NCBI RefSeq assembly: GCF_002259485.1
Contig: NZ_NPGA01000007.1
Span: forward strand, 124,001-188,000
Source of the DNA: Rhodococcus sp. 14-1411-2a
GTDB taxonomy: Bacteria > Actinomycetota > Actinomycetes > Mycobacteriales > Mycobacteriaceae
Direction: 5' to 3'
DNA: 64,000 nt
In this document: one piece after another, positions 55,881 to 64,000 of the stretch
Numbering within the stretch: the first letter of the stretch is position 1
Layout: each line of letters opens with the position of its first letter
The notes under the pieces: generated by a model
Told to the model about the DNA's origin: nothing
Database searches by the model: none
Seen by the model: the letters and a program-made list of their open reading frames with translations, nothing else
Translations under genes and position numbers: made by a program

Positions 55881-56534
55881 GTGCTGATCGATCTGCTCGA
55901 CGCAGAATTCTCCGTTCTGGGGCACCCGATTCTGTGGCGTGAGGTGGTCGGCAACGGTTTCGGCTTGCTCTCGGCGATCGGGGGAATGCGACGCGTCGTG
56001 TGGGCGTGGCCGGTCGGGATCATCGGAAATGCACTGCTGTTCACCGTTTTTCTCGGCGGCGTGTTCCATACTCCGCAGGCACTCGATCTGTACGGCCAGG
56101 CCGGGCGACAGCTGATGTTCATCGCCGTGAGCGTCTACGGGTTGATGCGCTGGCTGCGCGATTCGAAGCGGTCCGGGGCCGCGGTTCTGCCGCGATGGGG
56201 CACGGCGCGGGAGCGGACGGCGATGCTCGTCGTCGCGATCGTCGGCACGGTGGTGTTCGCGCAACTGTTCGGCTACCTCGGTTCGTTCGGCAAGTGGGCC
56301 GACGCGTGGATCTTCACCGGATCCATGCTGGCGACCTTCGGAATGGCCCGTGGGCTCACCGAGTTCTGGCTGATCTGGATAGCGGTGGACATCGTGGGTG
56401 TTCCGCTGCTGATCGTCGCCGGGTTCTATCCGTCCGCGGTTCTCTACCTCGTGTACGCCGCGTTCGTGGCCTGGGGATTCGCTGTGTGGTTCAGGATCCA
56501 GAACAAGAACTTCGGTCAAAAAATAGCGTCGTAA
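55881..56534 (+). CDS. pnuC: PnuC-type nicotinamide riboside transporter
   Basis: 217 residues from a GTG, with seven predicted membrane helices. The family pattern is VGNGFGLLSAIGGMRRVVWAWPVGIIGNALLFTVF, YGQAGRQLMFIAVSVYGLMRWLR and WIAVDIVGVPLLIV. It admits nicotinamide riboside by facilitated diffusion for NAD synthesis. It is probably transcribed from the prfC promoter, since the gap is only six bases. No NadR/NrtR gene or riboswitch was seen nearby. Confidence 0.88.
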   Translation: MLIDLLDAEFSVLGHPILWREVVGNGFGLLSAIGGMRRVVWAWPVGIIGNALLFTVFLGGVFHTPQALDLYGQAGRQLMFIAVSVYGLMRWLRDSKRSGAAVLPRWGTARERTAMLVVAIVGTVVFAQLFGYLGSFGKWADAWIFTGSMLATFGMARGLTEFWLIWIAVDIVGVPLLIVAGFYPSAVLYLVYAAFVAWGFAVWFRIQNKNFGQKIAS

Positions 56535-56669
56535 ACAATCGTGATGCTACTCTCAGCCTGTCCGAACAAACTTCGAGTACGTTTCTGCGTGCTCGACGCC
56601 GAGTAGCCCGTCCTGATCGATACCCGATCGTGACATCTCGGCGCGGAACCACCTGGGAATCACGATGAA

Positions 56670-57341
56670 GTGGAAAACGACATGACAAAGGGATCGAACT
56701 ACCCACTGGCCGGGATCAAGGTCGGTGGCGCTCCCGCGCATCGTTTGGCGACGCCGCCGAAGTCCGACTCCGCTTCACCCGCCGGTGGCCGCACCGATTC
56801 TTCGGCGGCAGCGCCCGCCGAGAAGGCGGTCGAGACCCCGTCCACCGAGAAGTCGGAGGCAGTGGTCACGTCCACCGAGAAGGCGTCCGCAACAACGCCT
56901 GCACCAGCAACGTCGTCCGACACGGATTCAACGACCCCCCGCGCGGATCGACGTCGTCCAGAGAAGCCCGCCACGGAATCGAACGAGGTTGAAGTGACTA
57001 CAAGCGATCAGATCTCAGAACACGGCCTGCCCACCAACGGCCGCTCCACGTCTCACGGCTCCACCGCCTCGCCGTCGCTCGGTCGTGGCCAGGGACCCGA
57101 CCGTCGCACCGCCATGGGTGTCGCCTCGGTACGCATCGCGGGACGCTTGACCCAGAACGAGCTCGGCAGCCGCACCGGCGACATCCGCACCCCCGACACC
57201 TCCGTCGGCCCCGACGAGCTGCTCCAGCTCCTCGGCGAATACCTCGTCTCGGGTGGCCTGCAGAACCCCGAGATCCACGTGCGCTCCAACGGCCAGACCA
57301 TCGTGCTGGACCTGCAGAACCCCGCCAAGGGCTACCGCTGA
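56670..57341 (+). CDS. Unknown protein with low-complexity head and folded tail
   Basis: 223 residues from a GTG (an ATG at 56682 is equally possible). The first ~150 residues are rich in Ser, Thr, Ala, Pro, Glu and Lys, with repeated TEKSEAVVT/TEKASATT units and no hydrophobic segment, so they are likely disordered. The last ~70 are orderly: VASVRIAGRLTQNELGSRTGDIRTPDTSVGPDELLQLLGEYLVSGGLQNPEIHVRSNGQTIVLDL. I do not recognise the family. It follows pnuC by 135 bases and converges with the next gene. Confidence 0.65.
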   Translation: MENDMTKGSNYPLAGIKVGGAPAHRLATPPKSDSASPAGGRTDSSAAAPAEKAVETPSTEKSEAVVTSTEKASATTPAPATSSDTDSTTPRADRRRPEKPATESNEVEVTTSDQISEHGLPTNGRSTSHGSTASPSLGRGQGPDRRTAMGVASVRIAGRLTQNELGSRTGDIRTPDTSVGPDELLQLLGEYLVSGGLQNPEIHVRSNGQTIVLDLQNPAKGYR

Positions 57342-57351
57342 CCCATACCGG

Positions 57352-58365
57352 TCACAGCAGCTGCTGGAATGCCTCTGGTCGCACCATCTCGAGCACCAGA
57401 GGCTTCCATTGCGGCGCTCGGTCCTTGTCGACCAACACTGCACGAACACCCTCGGCGAAGTCCGGTTCGGTGATGATCCACGCCGCCATCCGCAACTCCC
57501 GATCGAGGCATTCACGCAACGTGCTGTCTGCTCCGCGTGCGATCAGCGCGTCGGTGGCCATCAGAGATGTCGGCGACAGCGTCGCCAACTGGGTCTTCGT
57601 CGTCCGCGACCACGGTGTGTCGCACACCAGTGCGTCGATGATGTCGACGAGCGATTCCTTTTCGAACACCGCTGCCACCGCCTCCGCGTCGAACGACAGC
57701 TCGGTCGTCGACGGCGCAGTGGTGTATCGATTCAACACCTCGTCGACGGCAACGCCGGCGAGTATGTCTGTTTTCAGGCTCTCCACCGAGTCACTGGGGC
57801 AGAAGTGCGTCGCCAATCCCAGTGCGAGCGCATCGGATCCGGAGATACGAGTTCCCGTCAGCGCCAGGTAGCGTCCGACATGGCCCGGCAGGCGCGACAG
57901 AAAGTAGCTCGACCCGACATCGGGCACGAACCCGATCGCCGTCTCCGGCATGGCCAACACGGCGTTCTCGGTGACGATGCGGATGTTGCCGTGAATCGAA
58001 ATGCCCAATCCACCGCCGAAAGCCGCGGCTTCGATCACGGCGATGTACGGCTTGGGGTAGTTCGCGATCAGTTCGTCGAGGTCGTACTCCGCCGCGAAAT
58101 ACGCCGGGCCGGCCTCGTTGTCACCGTCGACGACGGCCTGCCGAATCGCCTTGATGTCCCCGCCTGCACAGAATGCCCTGGGTGAACTGCTCGTCACCAG
58201 AACGGACGTGACCGCATCGTCGTCTCGCCACGCGTCGAGTGCGGTGCGGATGCCCTCGATCATCGCACCGTTCAACGAGTTCAGAGCCTCCGGCCGGTTC
58301 AGGACGATATGCCCTACTCCGCCCACGATCTCGGCTTCGACAACGGCCACTGTTGACTCCTTCAC
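57352..58365 (-). CDS. Enoyl-CoA hydratase/3-hydroxyisobutyryl-CoA hydrolase-like
   Basis: 337 residues of crotonase fold. VGHIVLNRPEALNSLNGAMI and SSPRAFCAGGDIKAIRQ (oxyanion hole) come first, then EAAAFGGGLGISIHGNIRIVTENAVLAMPETAIGFVPDVGSSYFLSRLPG. The PETAIGFVPDVG element with Glu and Asp marks the HIBYL-CoA hydrolase subgroup, which acts in valine degradation. The 150-residue C-terminal half is also of that type. No other valine-pathway gene is adjacent. Confidence 0.85.
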   Translation of the reverse strand: MKESTVAVVEAEIVGGVGHIVLNRPEALNSLNGAMIEGIRTALDAWRDDDAVTSVLVTSSSPRAFCAGGDIKAIRQAVVDGDNEAGPAYFAAEYDLDELIANYPKPYIAVIEAAAFGGGLGISIHGNIRIVTENAVLAMPETAIGFVPDVGSSYFLSRLPGHVGRYLALTGTRISGSDALALGLATHFCPSDSVESLKTDILAGVAVDEVLNRYTTAPSTTELSFDAEAVAAVFEKESLVDIIDALVCDTPWSRTTKTQLATLSPTSLMATDALIARGADSTLRECLDRELRMAAWIITEPDFAEGVRAVLVDKDRAPQWKPLVLEMVRPEAFQQLL

Positions 58366-58395
58366 ACGCAGATCGTTCGACGCGTAACAGTAGCG

Positions 58396-59079
58396 CTATT
58401 CGCGAGACTCGACCGACCGCGGACGCGCGTCATCGGGAATGTCGGCGGCGAGACAGGGCCGCTCTTCCGCAGTGAACCACCCTCGATAGAGAAACAGCTG
58501 TCCGAGCACCGGACTCTTCACCTCGATCTCGATGCGATGCCGTTCCTCGGCCGCATCCCACCACTCCCGACCGATCGTCACTGCCGACGCCACCTTGGGC
58601 AACTTCGGTGCCAGCGGGCCGAGCAGGAATCGCGGCACCTCGCTCTCGAGGATCAGCCCGCCATCGGTATCGACCTCACACCTGGTGTGCACCACCATGT
58701 CCGAGGAGAAACCCAGATAGTCCAGGGCATATGCGTCGGACTCGGCGGAGGACACCATCACCGAGTTCATCCCCTGCGGGCGACCCGCGAAAGCGAAGCG
58801 ACGCACGAAAGACATTGTCTCGCGGCCCAATTCGTCGACATACGCATAGTTGGCAATGGTGAACGGCACGTCCTTGCCGACACCGGCGGGAAAGAGACCG
58901 CGCTTGCGTCCGGCCCACAGCAACGGCGGCGGCACCAGCCGAGAATGCGTCATCTCCTCCATCACGCCCACTCCGAACTGAGCGAGATCGTCCGAGGACT
59001 GCAATCCGAAGCGCCACTGAACCTTGGGATGCAGACGGGCAAAATCCGAACCGAGTACTTCCGCGACGACCGATGTCAT
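58396..59079 (-). CDS. DUF4166-type protein
   Basis: 227 residues from the ATG at 59079; ten residues upstream of it look spurious. The pattern LGSDFARLHPKVQWRFGLQS, then FTIANYAYVDELGRETMSFVRRF, RHRIEIEVKSPVLGQLFLYRGWFT matches DUF4166, a beta-rich domain of unknown role sometimes fused to saccharopine-dehydrogenase-like proteins. No signal peptide or membrane segment. It lies 30 bases upstream of the crotonase gene on the same strand. Confidence 0.7.
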   Translation of the reverse strand: MTSVVAEVLGSDFARLHPKVQWRFGLQSSDDLAQFGVGVMEEMTHSRLVPPPLLWAGRKRGLFPAGVGKDVPFTIANYAYVDELGRETMSFVRRFAFAGRPQGMNSVMVSSAESDAYALDYLGFSSDMVVHTRCEVDTDGGLILESEVPRFLLGPLAPKLPKVASAVTIGREWWDAAEERHRIEIEVKSPVLGQLFLYRGWFTAEERPCLAADIPDDARPRSVESRE

Positions 59080-59159
59080 GACCCCAGTATGCGCTGCGCG
59101 CACGTGCACGAAACTTCGTAGCAGGCTACGAGTTACCAGTCACATGCGGCGGAGCCGCA

Positions 59160-60956
59160 CTACTCCAACTCGGCGGCCAGTTCCATCCATCGTTCCTCGG
59201 CGACATCCTTGTCGGCGACGACCTGCTTGAGTTCGGTGTCGAGGGCGACGAGCTTGCCCTGCTCGGTGGACGCGTCGACGAGTTCGGCGTGCAGTTCGAC
59301 CTCACGCTTGGAGAGCCGGAGGACGAGCTTCTCGAGCTTGCTGAGTTCCTTACGGGCCGCGCGCTCGGAGGCCGCATCACGGGTGGCTTTGCGCGGCGCA
59401 CTTCCGGTGGTCAGCGAGTCCGGCGTCGCGTCGGCGGCGAGGACGGCCCGCCTGCGCAGGTACTCCTCGATGCCGCCCGGCAGGTTGGTGAGCTTGCCGT
59501 CGCCGAACAGTGCCCACGTGGAATCACAGATGCGCTCGATCAGGTACCGATCGTGACTGATGACGACGAGAGTGCCCGCCCAGCCGTCGAGGATGTCCTC
59601 GAGCTGCTGGAGGGTGTCGATGTCCAGATCGTTGGTGGGCTCGTCGAGCAACAGCACGTTCGGCTCGGCCATCAACACGCGAGTGAGCTGCAGCCGACGA
59701 CGCTCGCCACCGGAGAGATCTCCGACGGGAGTGCGTTGACGCGCCGGGGTGAAACCGAGCCGCTCCGCGAGCTGCCCCGCAGAAATCTCTCTGTCGCCCA
59801 GCGTGATCCGCTCGGCCACTTCCTTGACCGCGTCGAGAACACGCAGCTTCTTGGGTAGGTCGTCCAATTCCTGCTTCAGCCAACCGATCTTGACGGTCTG
59901 GCCCTGGATGCGCTTGCCGGCAGCAGGTTGCAGTTCACCGGCGAGCGTGCGGAGCATGGTCGTCTTGCCCGAACCGTTGACGCCGACGAGACCGACGCGC
60001 TCACCGGGAGCCAGGCGCCAGGTGAAGTCCTTCACCAATTCGCGGCCGTCGGGGGTCTCGAGGCGCGCGTCCTCGAGTTCGATGACGACCTTGCCGAGGC
60101 GGCGCTGAGCGAACGAGGACAACGCGACGGAGTCACGCGGGGCGGGAACGTCGGCGATCAGAGCCTCGGCCGCCTCGATGCGGTACTTCGGCTTGGAGGT
60201 ACGGGCCGGGGCACCGCGGCGCAGCCAGGCCAGTTCCTTGCGCGCGAGGTTGCGTCGACGCTCCTCGGACGCGTCGGCCTGACGGGACCGCTCGGCCCGG
60301 GCGAACACCCAGTCGTTGTAACCACCCTCGTAGGCCTCGACGCCGCCACCGACCACTTCCCACGTGCGATTGGCGACGGTGTCGAGGAACCAGCGATCGT
60401 GGGTGACGACCACCAGCGCACTGCGACGGCTGACCAGGTGCGCAGCCAACCACTGCACGCCCTCGACGTCGAGGTGGTTGGTCGGCTCGTCGAGCACCAG
60501 CAGGTCGAGATCGTGAACCAGGGCCGCTGCCAACGCCACTCGTCGACGCTCACCGCCCGAGAGGTTGTCGATCGGCGCGTCGAGTCCCGAACTTCCTGCA
60601 GGCCCGAGATCGGCAATACCGATGCCCGTCAGGATGTTTCGCACCCGAGAGTCGCCCGCCCACTCGTGCTCGGCCATTCCGAGTGGGTCGAGGACAACCT
60701 GGCCGACGGTCGAACCGGGAGGCAACACGCCGCGCTGCGTCACGACGGCCATCCGCAGACCGTTGACGCGGCTGACGCGTCCCGAATCGGGCGGCTCGAT
60801 GCCCGCGAGCACCTCGAGGGTGGTGGTCTTGCCGCCGCCGTTGAGGCCGACCATGCCGATGCGTTCGCCCTCCTGCACGCCGAGGGAGACGCCGTCGAGC
60901 AGCGGCTTGACGCCGAAGGACTTGCTGACGTTTTCGAGATTGACGAGATTGACCAT
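59160..60956 (-). CDS. ABC-F family ATPase (Uup-like)
   Basis: 598 residues with two ATP-binding domains and no membrane segments. NBD1: GLNGGGKTTT, LSGGERRRVALAAAL, LLVLDEPTNHLD. NBD2: GVNGSGKTTM, LSGGERRRLQLTRVL, LLLDEPTNDLD. A linker between them and a C-terminal coiled coil (ERAARKELSKLEKLVLRLSKREVELHAELVDASTEQGKL) match the Uup/EttA type. Such proteins act on the ribosome or on branched DNA. The start overlaps the ispE stop (TGATG), so the two are coupled, as in mycobacteria. Confidence 0.92.
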   Translation of the reverse strand: MVNLVNLENVSKSFGVKPLLDGVSLGVQEGERIGMVGLNGGGKTTTLEVLAGIEPPDSGRVSRVNGLRMAVVTQRGVLPPGSTVGQVVLDPLGMAEHEWAGDSRVRNILTGIGIADLGPAGSSGLDAPIDNLSGGERRRVALAAALVHDLDLLVLDEPTNHLDVEGVQWLAAHLVSRRSALVVVTHDRWFLDTVANRTWEVVGGGVEAYEGGYNDWVFARAERSRQADASEERRRNLARKELAWLRRGAPARTSKPKYRIEAAEALIADVPAPRDSVALSSFAQRRLGKVVIELEDARLETPDGRELVKDFTWRLAPGERVGLVGVNGSGKTTMLRTLAGELQPAAGKRIQGQTVKIGWLKQELDDLPKKLRVLDAVKEVAERITLGDREISAGQLAERLGFTPARQRTPVGDLSGGERRRLQLTRVLMAEPNVLLLDEPTNDLDIDTLQQLEDILDGWAGTLVVISHDRYLIERICDSTWALFGDGKLTNLPGGIEEYLRRRAVLAADATPDSLTTGSAPRKATRDAASERAARKELSKLEKLVLRLSKREVELHAELVDASTEQGKLVALDTELKQVVADKDVAEERWMELAAELE

Positions 60957-61891
60957 CAGGAAAAACCAATCGATTCGCTAGTGACAACACGAGCACCGGG
61001 AACCGGTCCACTCGCAACACGGACGGTGCGGCACACGCCTGCACCGGAGAGTTCAGCGCTCACCGACACCGCCGCGTCGGCGTCGGCGCACAGGAACGCG
61101 CAGGTGGGGCCCGAGCCGGACACGATGCCCGCCAACGCCCCGGCGGTGACTCCCGCACGCAGCGTGCGACGCAACTGCGGCATCAGCGACACCGCAGCGG
61201 CCTGCAGGTCGTTGCCGAGCAGCGGCGCGAGTGCACGCGCATCGCCGGACGCCAACGCATGCATCAGATCCTCGGTACCGCCGAGGCGAGGCGGATCACC
61301 CTTGGCCCGCAGTTCGTCGAGCTCGTTGTAGACGGCAGGCGTTTGCAGACCGCCCTTCGCCAACGCAAGCACCCAGTGAAAACTGTTGCGCGAGAGCACC
61401 GGAAGCAGCTTCTCCCCGCGACCGGTTCCGACCGCCGTTCCGCCGTGCAACGAGAACGGCACGTCGCTGCCGAGTTGAGCCGCCACCTCGTCGAGCTCGT
61501 CGCGCGAGAGATCGAGGTGCCACATCGCGTTCAGTGCCACCAGAGTCGCGGCAGCGTCGGCACTTCCGCCTGCCATCCCACCAGCCACCGGAATTCCCTT
61601 GTCGATGGTGATCTCCACCGACGGCTCCCGTCCGACGCGATGCCCCAGCAACTCGGCGGCCTTCCACACCAGATTCCGCGAATCGGTGGGAACCACCCTC
61701 GCGTCGTCGCCGCGCACCCGAACCGAGAGCGTCTTGGCCGGAACCACCGACAGTTCGTCCGAGAGCGAGAGCGCCTGGAACACCGTCGTCAGCTCGTGAA
61801 AGCCATCGGGACGCAGGTCACCGACCGACAGATGCAAATTCACCTTCGACGGGGCCCGAACGACGACGGGTGTGGGAACGACAGACAGCAC
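60956..61891 (-). CDS. ispE: 4-diphosphocytidyl-2-C-methyl-D-erythritol kinase
   Basis: About 311 residues from the GTG at 61891; the frame stays open to 62014 but the extra part has no family match. [35 protein letters not shown] is the GHMP-kinase start. [22 protein letters not shown] is the ATP loop, and [13 protein letters not shown] the C-terminal glycine motif. It phosphorylates an intermediate of the non-mevalonate isoprenoid pathway. The ksgA gene that often precedes ispE is not here; a small membrane protein/TetR pair lies upstream instead. Confidence 0.93.
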   Translation of the reverse strand: MLSVVPTPVVVRAPSKVNLHLSVGDLRPDGFHELTTVFQALSLSDELSVVPAKTLSVRVRGDDARVVPTDSRNLVWKAAELLGHRVGREPSVEITIDKGIPVAGGMAGGSADAAATLVALNAMWHLDLSRDELDEVAAQLGSDVPFSLHGGTAVGTGRGEKLLPVLSRNSFHWVLALAKGGLQTPAVYNELDELRAKGDPPRLGGTEDLMHALASGDARALAPLLGNDLQAAAVSLMPQLRRTLRAGVTAGALAGIVSGSGPTCAFLCADADAAVSVSAELSGAGVCRTVRVASGPVPGARVVTSESIGFS

Positions 61892-62044
61892 GAGTAACCA
61901 CAGTAGTGGAGAAACAGCGACCGAGTTCACCACCAGGGCCGACACCTGTCGAGCCTCGCGCACCCCAGTTCGAGCAGCGGTCGACGATTCCATCCGGCTC
62001 TGCGGTCCGGCCATGGCACCTCCTTGCCGGTCCGCTCCGATTGC

Positions 62045-62070
62045 TATACGTTCGTACTATACATTCGTAC
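62045..62070 (+). promoter_or_regulatory. Tandem 13-base operator-like repeat
   Basis: TATACGTTCGTAC is followed at once by TATACATTCGTAC (12 of 13 identical). It ends 15 bases before the start of the small membrane protein gene, and AGGAGG lies between. Likely site of the TetR encoded in the same unit; it also covers a TATACT-like -10 box. Confidence 0.6.
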
Positions 62071-62085
62071 AGACGAGGAGGATTC

Positions 62086-62286
62086 ATGAATAAGCACGAC
62101 GGGGCACTTGTTGTCGGAATTGCCATGCTCATCGGGGGACTAGTTCTGTTCTTCGCCTTCAGAGACGTGGAGACACCCGTCATCGGCGTCCGCCAGGCCG
62201 GTGCCGTCATCGCGATTCTCGGTGTGATCGATATAGCGGCGACTGTCGTGTCGAAGATCGGGTCGACGCGACCGCAGGATCGATGA
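62086..62286 (+). CDS. Small two-helix membrane protein
   Basis: 66 residues from an ATG preceded by GAGGAGGATTC, a strong ribosome site. Two hydrophobic helices (GALVVGIAMLIGGLVLFFAF and QAGAVIAILGVIDIAATVV) are joined by a short loop, FRDVETPVIGVRQ. No family recognised with confidence. The stop overlaps the tetR start by four bases, so the pair forms an autoregulated unit. It may be a small efflux or stress protein; that is a guess. Confidence 0.7.
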   Translation: MNKHDGALVVGIAMLIGGLVLFFAFRDVETPVIGVRQAGAVIAILGVIDIAATVVSKIGSTRPQDR

Positions 62287-62801
62287 CCGACAACCGGCTA
62301 CTCGAGGGTGTACTGACAGTCCTGGCGGAGCAGGGCGTCGGTGCCCTGAGCGTTCGCAGTGTCGCCGCCGCAGCGGGGGTCTCACCCGCACAGGTGCAGT
62401 ACTACTACCGCACGAAGACGGAGTTGGTGCGCGCCGGCTTCGAGTACGCGGGCACCCAGTTCCTGGAGGATGTAGCGGCCGCACAGCCCAACACGCTGAT
62501 GGATGTCGTGCGGCAGTGGCTCCCACTCGACGACTCACGCGAACGACGCGCGCGCGTTTGGCTGGCCTACGCAACTATTTCGGCAGTCGACCCGGAACTT
62601 GCTGCCGCCTCGGCACAGCTCGACGAAGAGCTTCGCCGATGGTTTGTCGACCGAGGCCTTTCCGCTACCGCCGCCTCGCAACTCTTCGCATTGATCGACG
62701 GCGTCACCGTCCAGTGCCTCATGATGCCTCGATCGGCACGACCATCGCTGGTCGAGCGAACAATAGTGCCGTTCATCTCCGGCCTCGAGGCAACTTCGTA
62801 A
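62283..62801 (+). CDS. TetR-family regulator
   Basis: 172 residues. HTH: LLEGVLTVLAEQGVGALSVRSVAAAAGVSPAQVQYYYRTKTELVRAGFEYAG. The C-terminal part has ERRARVWLAYATISAVDPELAAASAQLDEELRRWF and the LFALIDGVTVQCLM element seen in the BetI/TetR_C_6-type group. The ATG overlaps the stop of the small membrane protein. It probably binds the tandem repeat at 62045–62070. Confidence 0.85.
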   Translation: MTDNRLLEGVLTVLAEQGVGALSVRSVAAAAGVSPAQVQYYYRTKTELVRAGFEYAGTQFLEDVAAAQPNTLMDVVRQWLPLDDSRERRARVWLAYATISAVDPELAAASAQLDEELRRWFVDRGLSATAASQLFALIDGVTVQCLMMPRSARPSLVERTIVPFISGLEATS

Positions 62802-62816
62802 AGGTGACCCGATCGA

Positions 62817-62837
62817 TGCGGACCGAACATGTCCGCA
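62817..62837. promoter_or_regulatory. Inverted repeat upstream of the WYL regulator
   Basis: TGCGGAC and GTCCGCA pair perfectly around the 7-base spacer CGAACAT, 20 bases before the start codon. It fits an autoregulatory site. Confidence 0.45.
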
Positions 62838-62857
62838 ATGCGTGGCATCGTGACGTC

Positions 62858-63847
62858 ATGAAGGAAACATCGGCTCGGTTGTTGCGGCTGCTGTCCCTGC
62901 TGCAGACGCGTCGGGATTGGGCGGGCGCGGAATTGGCGGAGCGACTCGACGTCACTCCTCGGACGCTGCGGCGCGATGTGGACAAGCTGCGCGACATCGG
63001 TTACCCGGTCAATGCGACGCCGGGAGTCGGTGGTGGCTATCAGCTCGGTCCCGGTGCCGAGATGCCGCCGCTGTTGCTCGACGACGACGAGGCGTTGGCG
63101 GTGGCGTTCGGGTTGCAGTCGGCGGCCGGTGGCTCGGTGGCGGGCATCGGCGAGGCGTCGTTGCGGGCGTTGACGAAGTTGCGGCAGGTGATGCCGTCGC
63201 GCATCCAGCATCGGCTCGACGCGTTGCGGATCGACGTGGTGGAGCAGACCTCGCGTTCGGCGGTGGATGCGTCGGTGCTGTCCGCGGTGGCGGCGGTATG
63301 TCATGCCCACGAGCGGTTGCGGTTCGATTACCGCAAGCACGACGGTTCCGAGTCCAGGCGCGAGGTGGAGCCGTACAGCCTGGTGCGGGCGGGGGCACGC
63401 TGGTATCTGCTGGGTTGGGATGTGCTGCGGGAGGATTGGCGGTCGTATCGAGTGGATCGCCTGGATCCGAAGATTCCGACGGGTCCGCGGTTCACTCCGC
63501 GGGAGCTGCCGCCGGGCGGTGCGGCCGCGTTCGTCTCGAAGGGAATCGATCGTGCGTTCACTCAGGTTCAGGCGCGGATCGCGTTGCACGCCCCGATCGA
63601 GCAGATCGCCCCGATGATCGACGAGCAATGGGGCACACTGGAATCCATCGACGAGGGCACCTGCGCGGTGGTGTTGGCCGGAGATTCGCTGCCCTCGATC
63701 GCGCGGTGGCTCGCAGCGTTCGACACCGATTTCACAGTGCTCGATCCACCGGAACTACGCGAGGAATGCCGCATCGTGGCCGAGCGGCACGCGAGACTGA
63801 ACGAGCGATACCTGGCGGCGGTTCACCCTCCGGTAACCGGTACGTGA
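62858..63847 (+). CDS. YafY-type HTH/WYL transcriptional regulator
   Basis: 329 residues from the ATG at 62858, with AAGG nearby. N-terminal HTH_11: SARLLRLLSLLQTRRDWAGAELAERLDVTPRTLRRDVDKLRDIGYPVNATPGVGGGYQL. The WYL domain follows: RLRFDYRKHDGSESRREVEPYSLVRAGARWYLLGWDVLREDWRSYRVDRL, holding the WYL triplet as WYLL. A C-terminal extension (about 235–329) is of the usual WCX type. It may sense a ligand or nucleic acid. It ends 12 bases before the endonuclease gene, which suggests co-transcription. Confidence 0.9.
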   Translation: MKETSARLLRLLSLLQTRRDWAGAELAERLDVTPRTLRRDVDKLRDIGYPVNATPGVGGGYQLGPGAEMPPLLLDDDEALAVAFGLQSAAGGSVAGIGEASLRALTKLRQVMPSRIQHRLDALRIDVVEQTSRSAVDASVLSAVAAVCHAHERLRFDYRKHDGSESRREVEPYSLVRAGARWYLLGWDVLREDWRSYRVDRLDPKIPTGPRFTPRELPPGGAAAFVSKGIDRAFTQVQARIALHAPIEQIAPMIDEQWGTLESIDEGTCAVVLAGDSLPSIARWLAAFDTDFTVLDPPELREECRIVAERHARLNERYLAAVHPPVTGT

Positions 63848-63859
63848 GTCAATGGGCAG

Positions 63860-64000
63860 ATGACGACACCACTCGGTTTCGACCCGAAGTTCCTGGCCGA
63901 CATCGACGTTCCCTTGCCCGATCGCGCCGATGTGGTGGTTCTTCCGTACACGCACTTCTCGGTGTCCATCGACCCTGCCCGACGCCTCGCCGCGGTCACC
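63860..64000 (+). CDS. DNA/RNA non-specific endonuclease (NUC1 type), N-terminal part
   Basis: The gene is cut by the window end after 47 codons. The readable part is MTTPLGFDPKFLADIDVPLP…VLPYTHFSVSIDPARRLAAVT, which matches the start of the endonuclease-G/NUC1 family (LPYTHFS…PARRLA, just before the catalytic region). The DRGH active-site motif would lie beyond the window. It follows the WYL regulator gene, an arrangement that could put nuclease production under that regulator. Confidence 0.65.
   Translation, partial: MTTPLGFDPKFLADIDVPLPDRADVVVLPYTHFSVSIDPARRLAAVT

Overview
This window comes from a high-GC actinobacterium of the Rhodococcus/Nocardiaceae type. The evidence is gene content and gene order rather than a database match. 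The stretch from about 19.6 to 61.9 kb follows, in reverse, the Mycobacterium tuberculosis order ispE–pks16–pth–rplY–prs–glmU–(tRNA-Gln)–tetR–mfd–mazG–lpqU–eno–ftsB–DUF501–ppx2. The window also holds a WhiB regulator, a fatty-acyl-AMP-ligase-like enzyme and a full ergothioneine locus.

Layout. (1) 1–18 kb is accessory. It starts with the end of a secreted alpha/beta hydrolase and a strong terminator hairpin, followed by a decayed IS3-family element (488–1806). Next is a complete non-phosphorylating L-fucose catabolic cluster (2524–12252): a CUT2 ABC importer, mutarotase, aldose dehydrogenase, lactonase, fuconate dehydratase, SDR dehydrogenase, FAH-family hydrolase and a GntR/FadR regulator. 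These genes would import L-fucose and turn it into pyruvate and lactate. After it come an orphan WhiB protein, an E1/ThiF-like protein, a membrane diguanylate cyclase and a convergent GNAT-like protein, then a gene-poor kilobase and a tRNA-Leu(UAA). (2) 18–34.7 kb is core, with insertions. It has an AtoE-type transporter, ppx, DUF501, ftsB, eno and lpqU. The efeUOB iron-uptake operon and a RibD-like reductase are inserted, the latter between palindromic repeats. Then come mazG and mfd, a butyrolactone-receptor-like TetR and a second TetR. (3) 34.9–52.3 kb carries tRNA-Gln, glmU–prs, a module of CxxC protein, two-component system and ABC exporter, an AbiEi/DUF559 gene between 78-bp direct repeats, egtDCBA with divergent egtE, a DMT transporter/TetR pair between ~90-bp repeats, rplY and pth. 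(4) 52.4–64 kb carries the FAAL, prfC, pnuC, a low-complexity protein, an enoyl-CoA hydratase/HIBCH-like enzyme, a DUF4166 protein, an ABC-F protein, ispE, a small membrane protein with its TetR, a WYL regulator and the start of a NUC1-type endonuclease.

The most unusual features are structural. Several accessory genes inserted into the conserved backbone are bracketed by short direct or inverted repeats: the DUF559 gene, the DMT/TetR pair and the RibD-like gene. No integrase, CRISPR array or rRNA is visible. All functional calls come from motif recognition by eye. No homology search or composition statistic was run.
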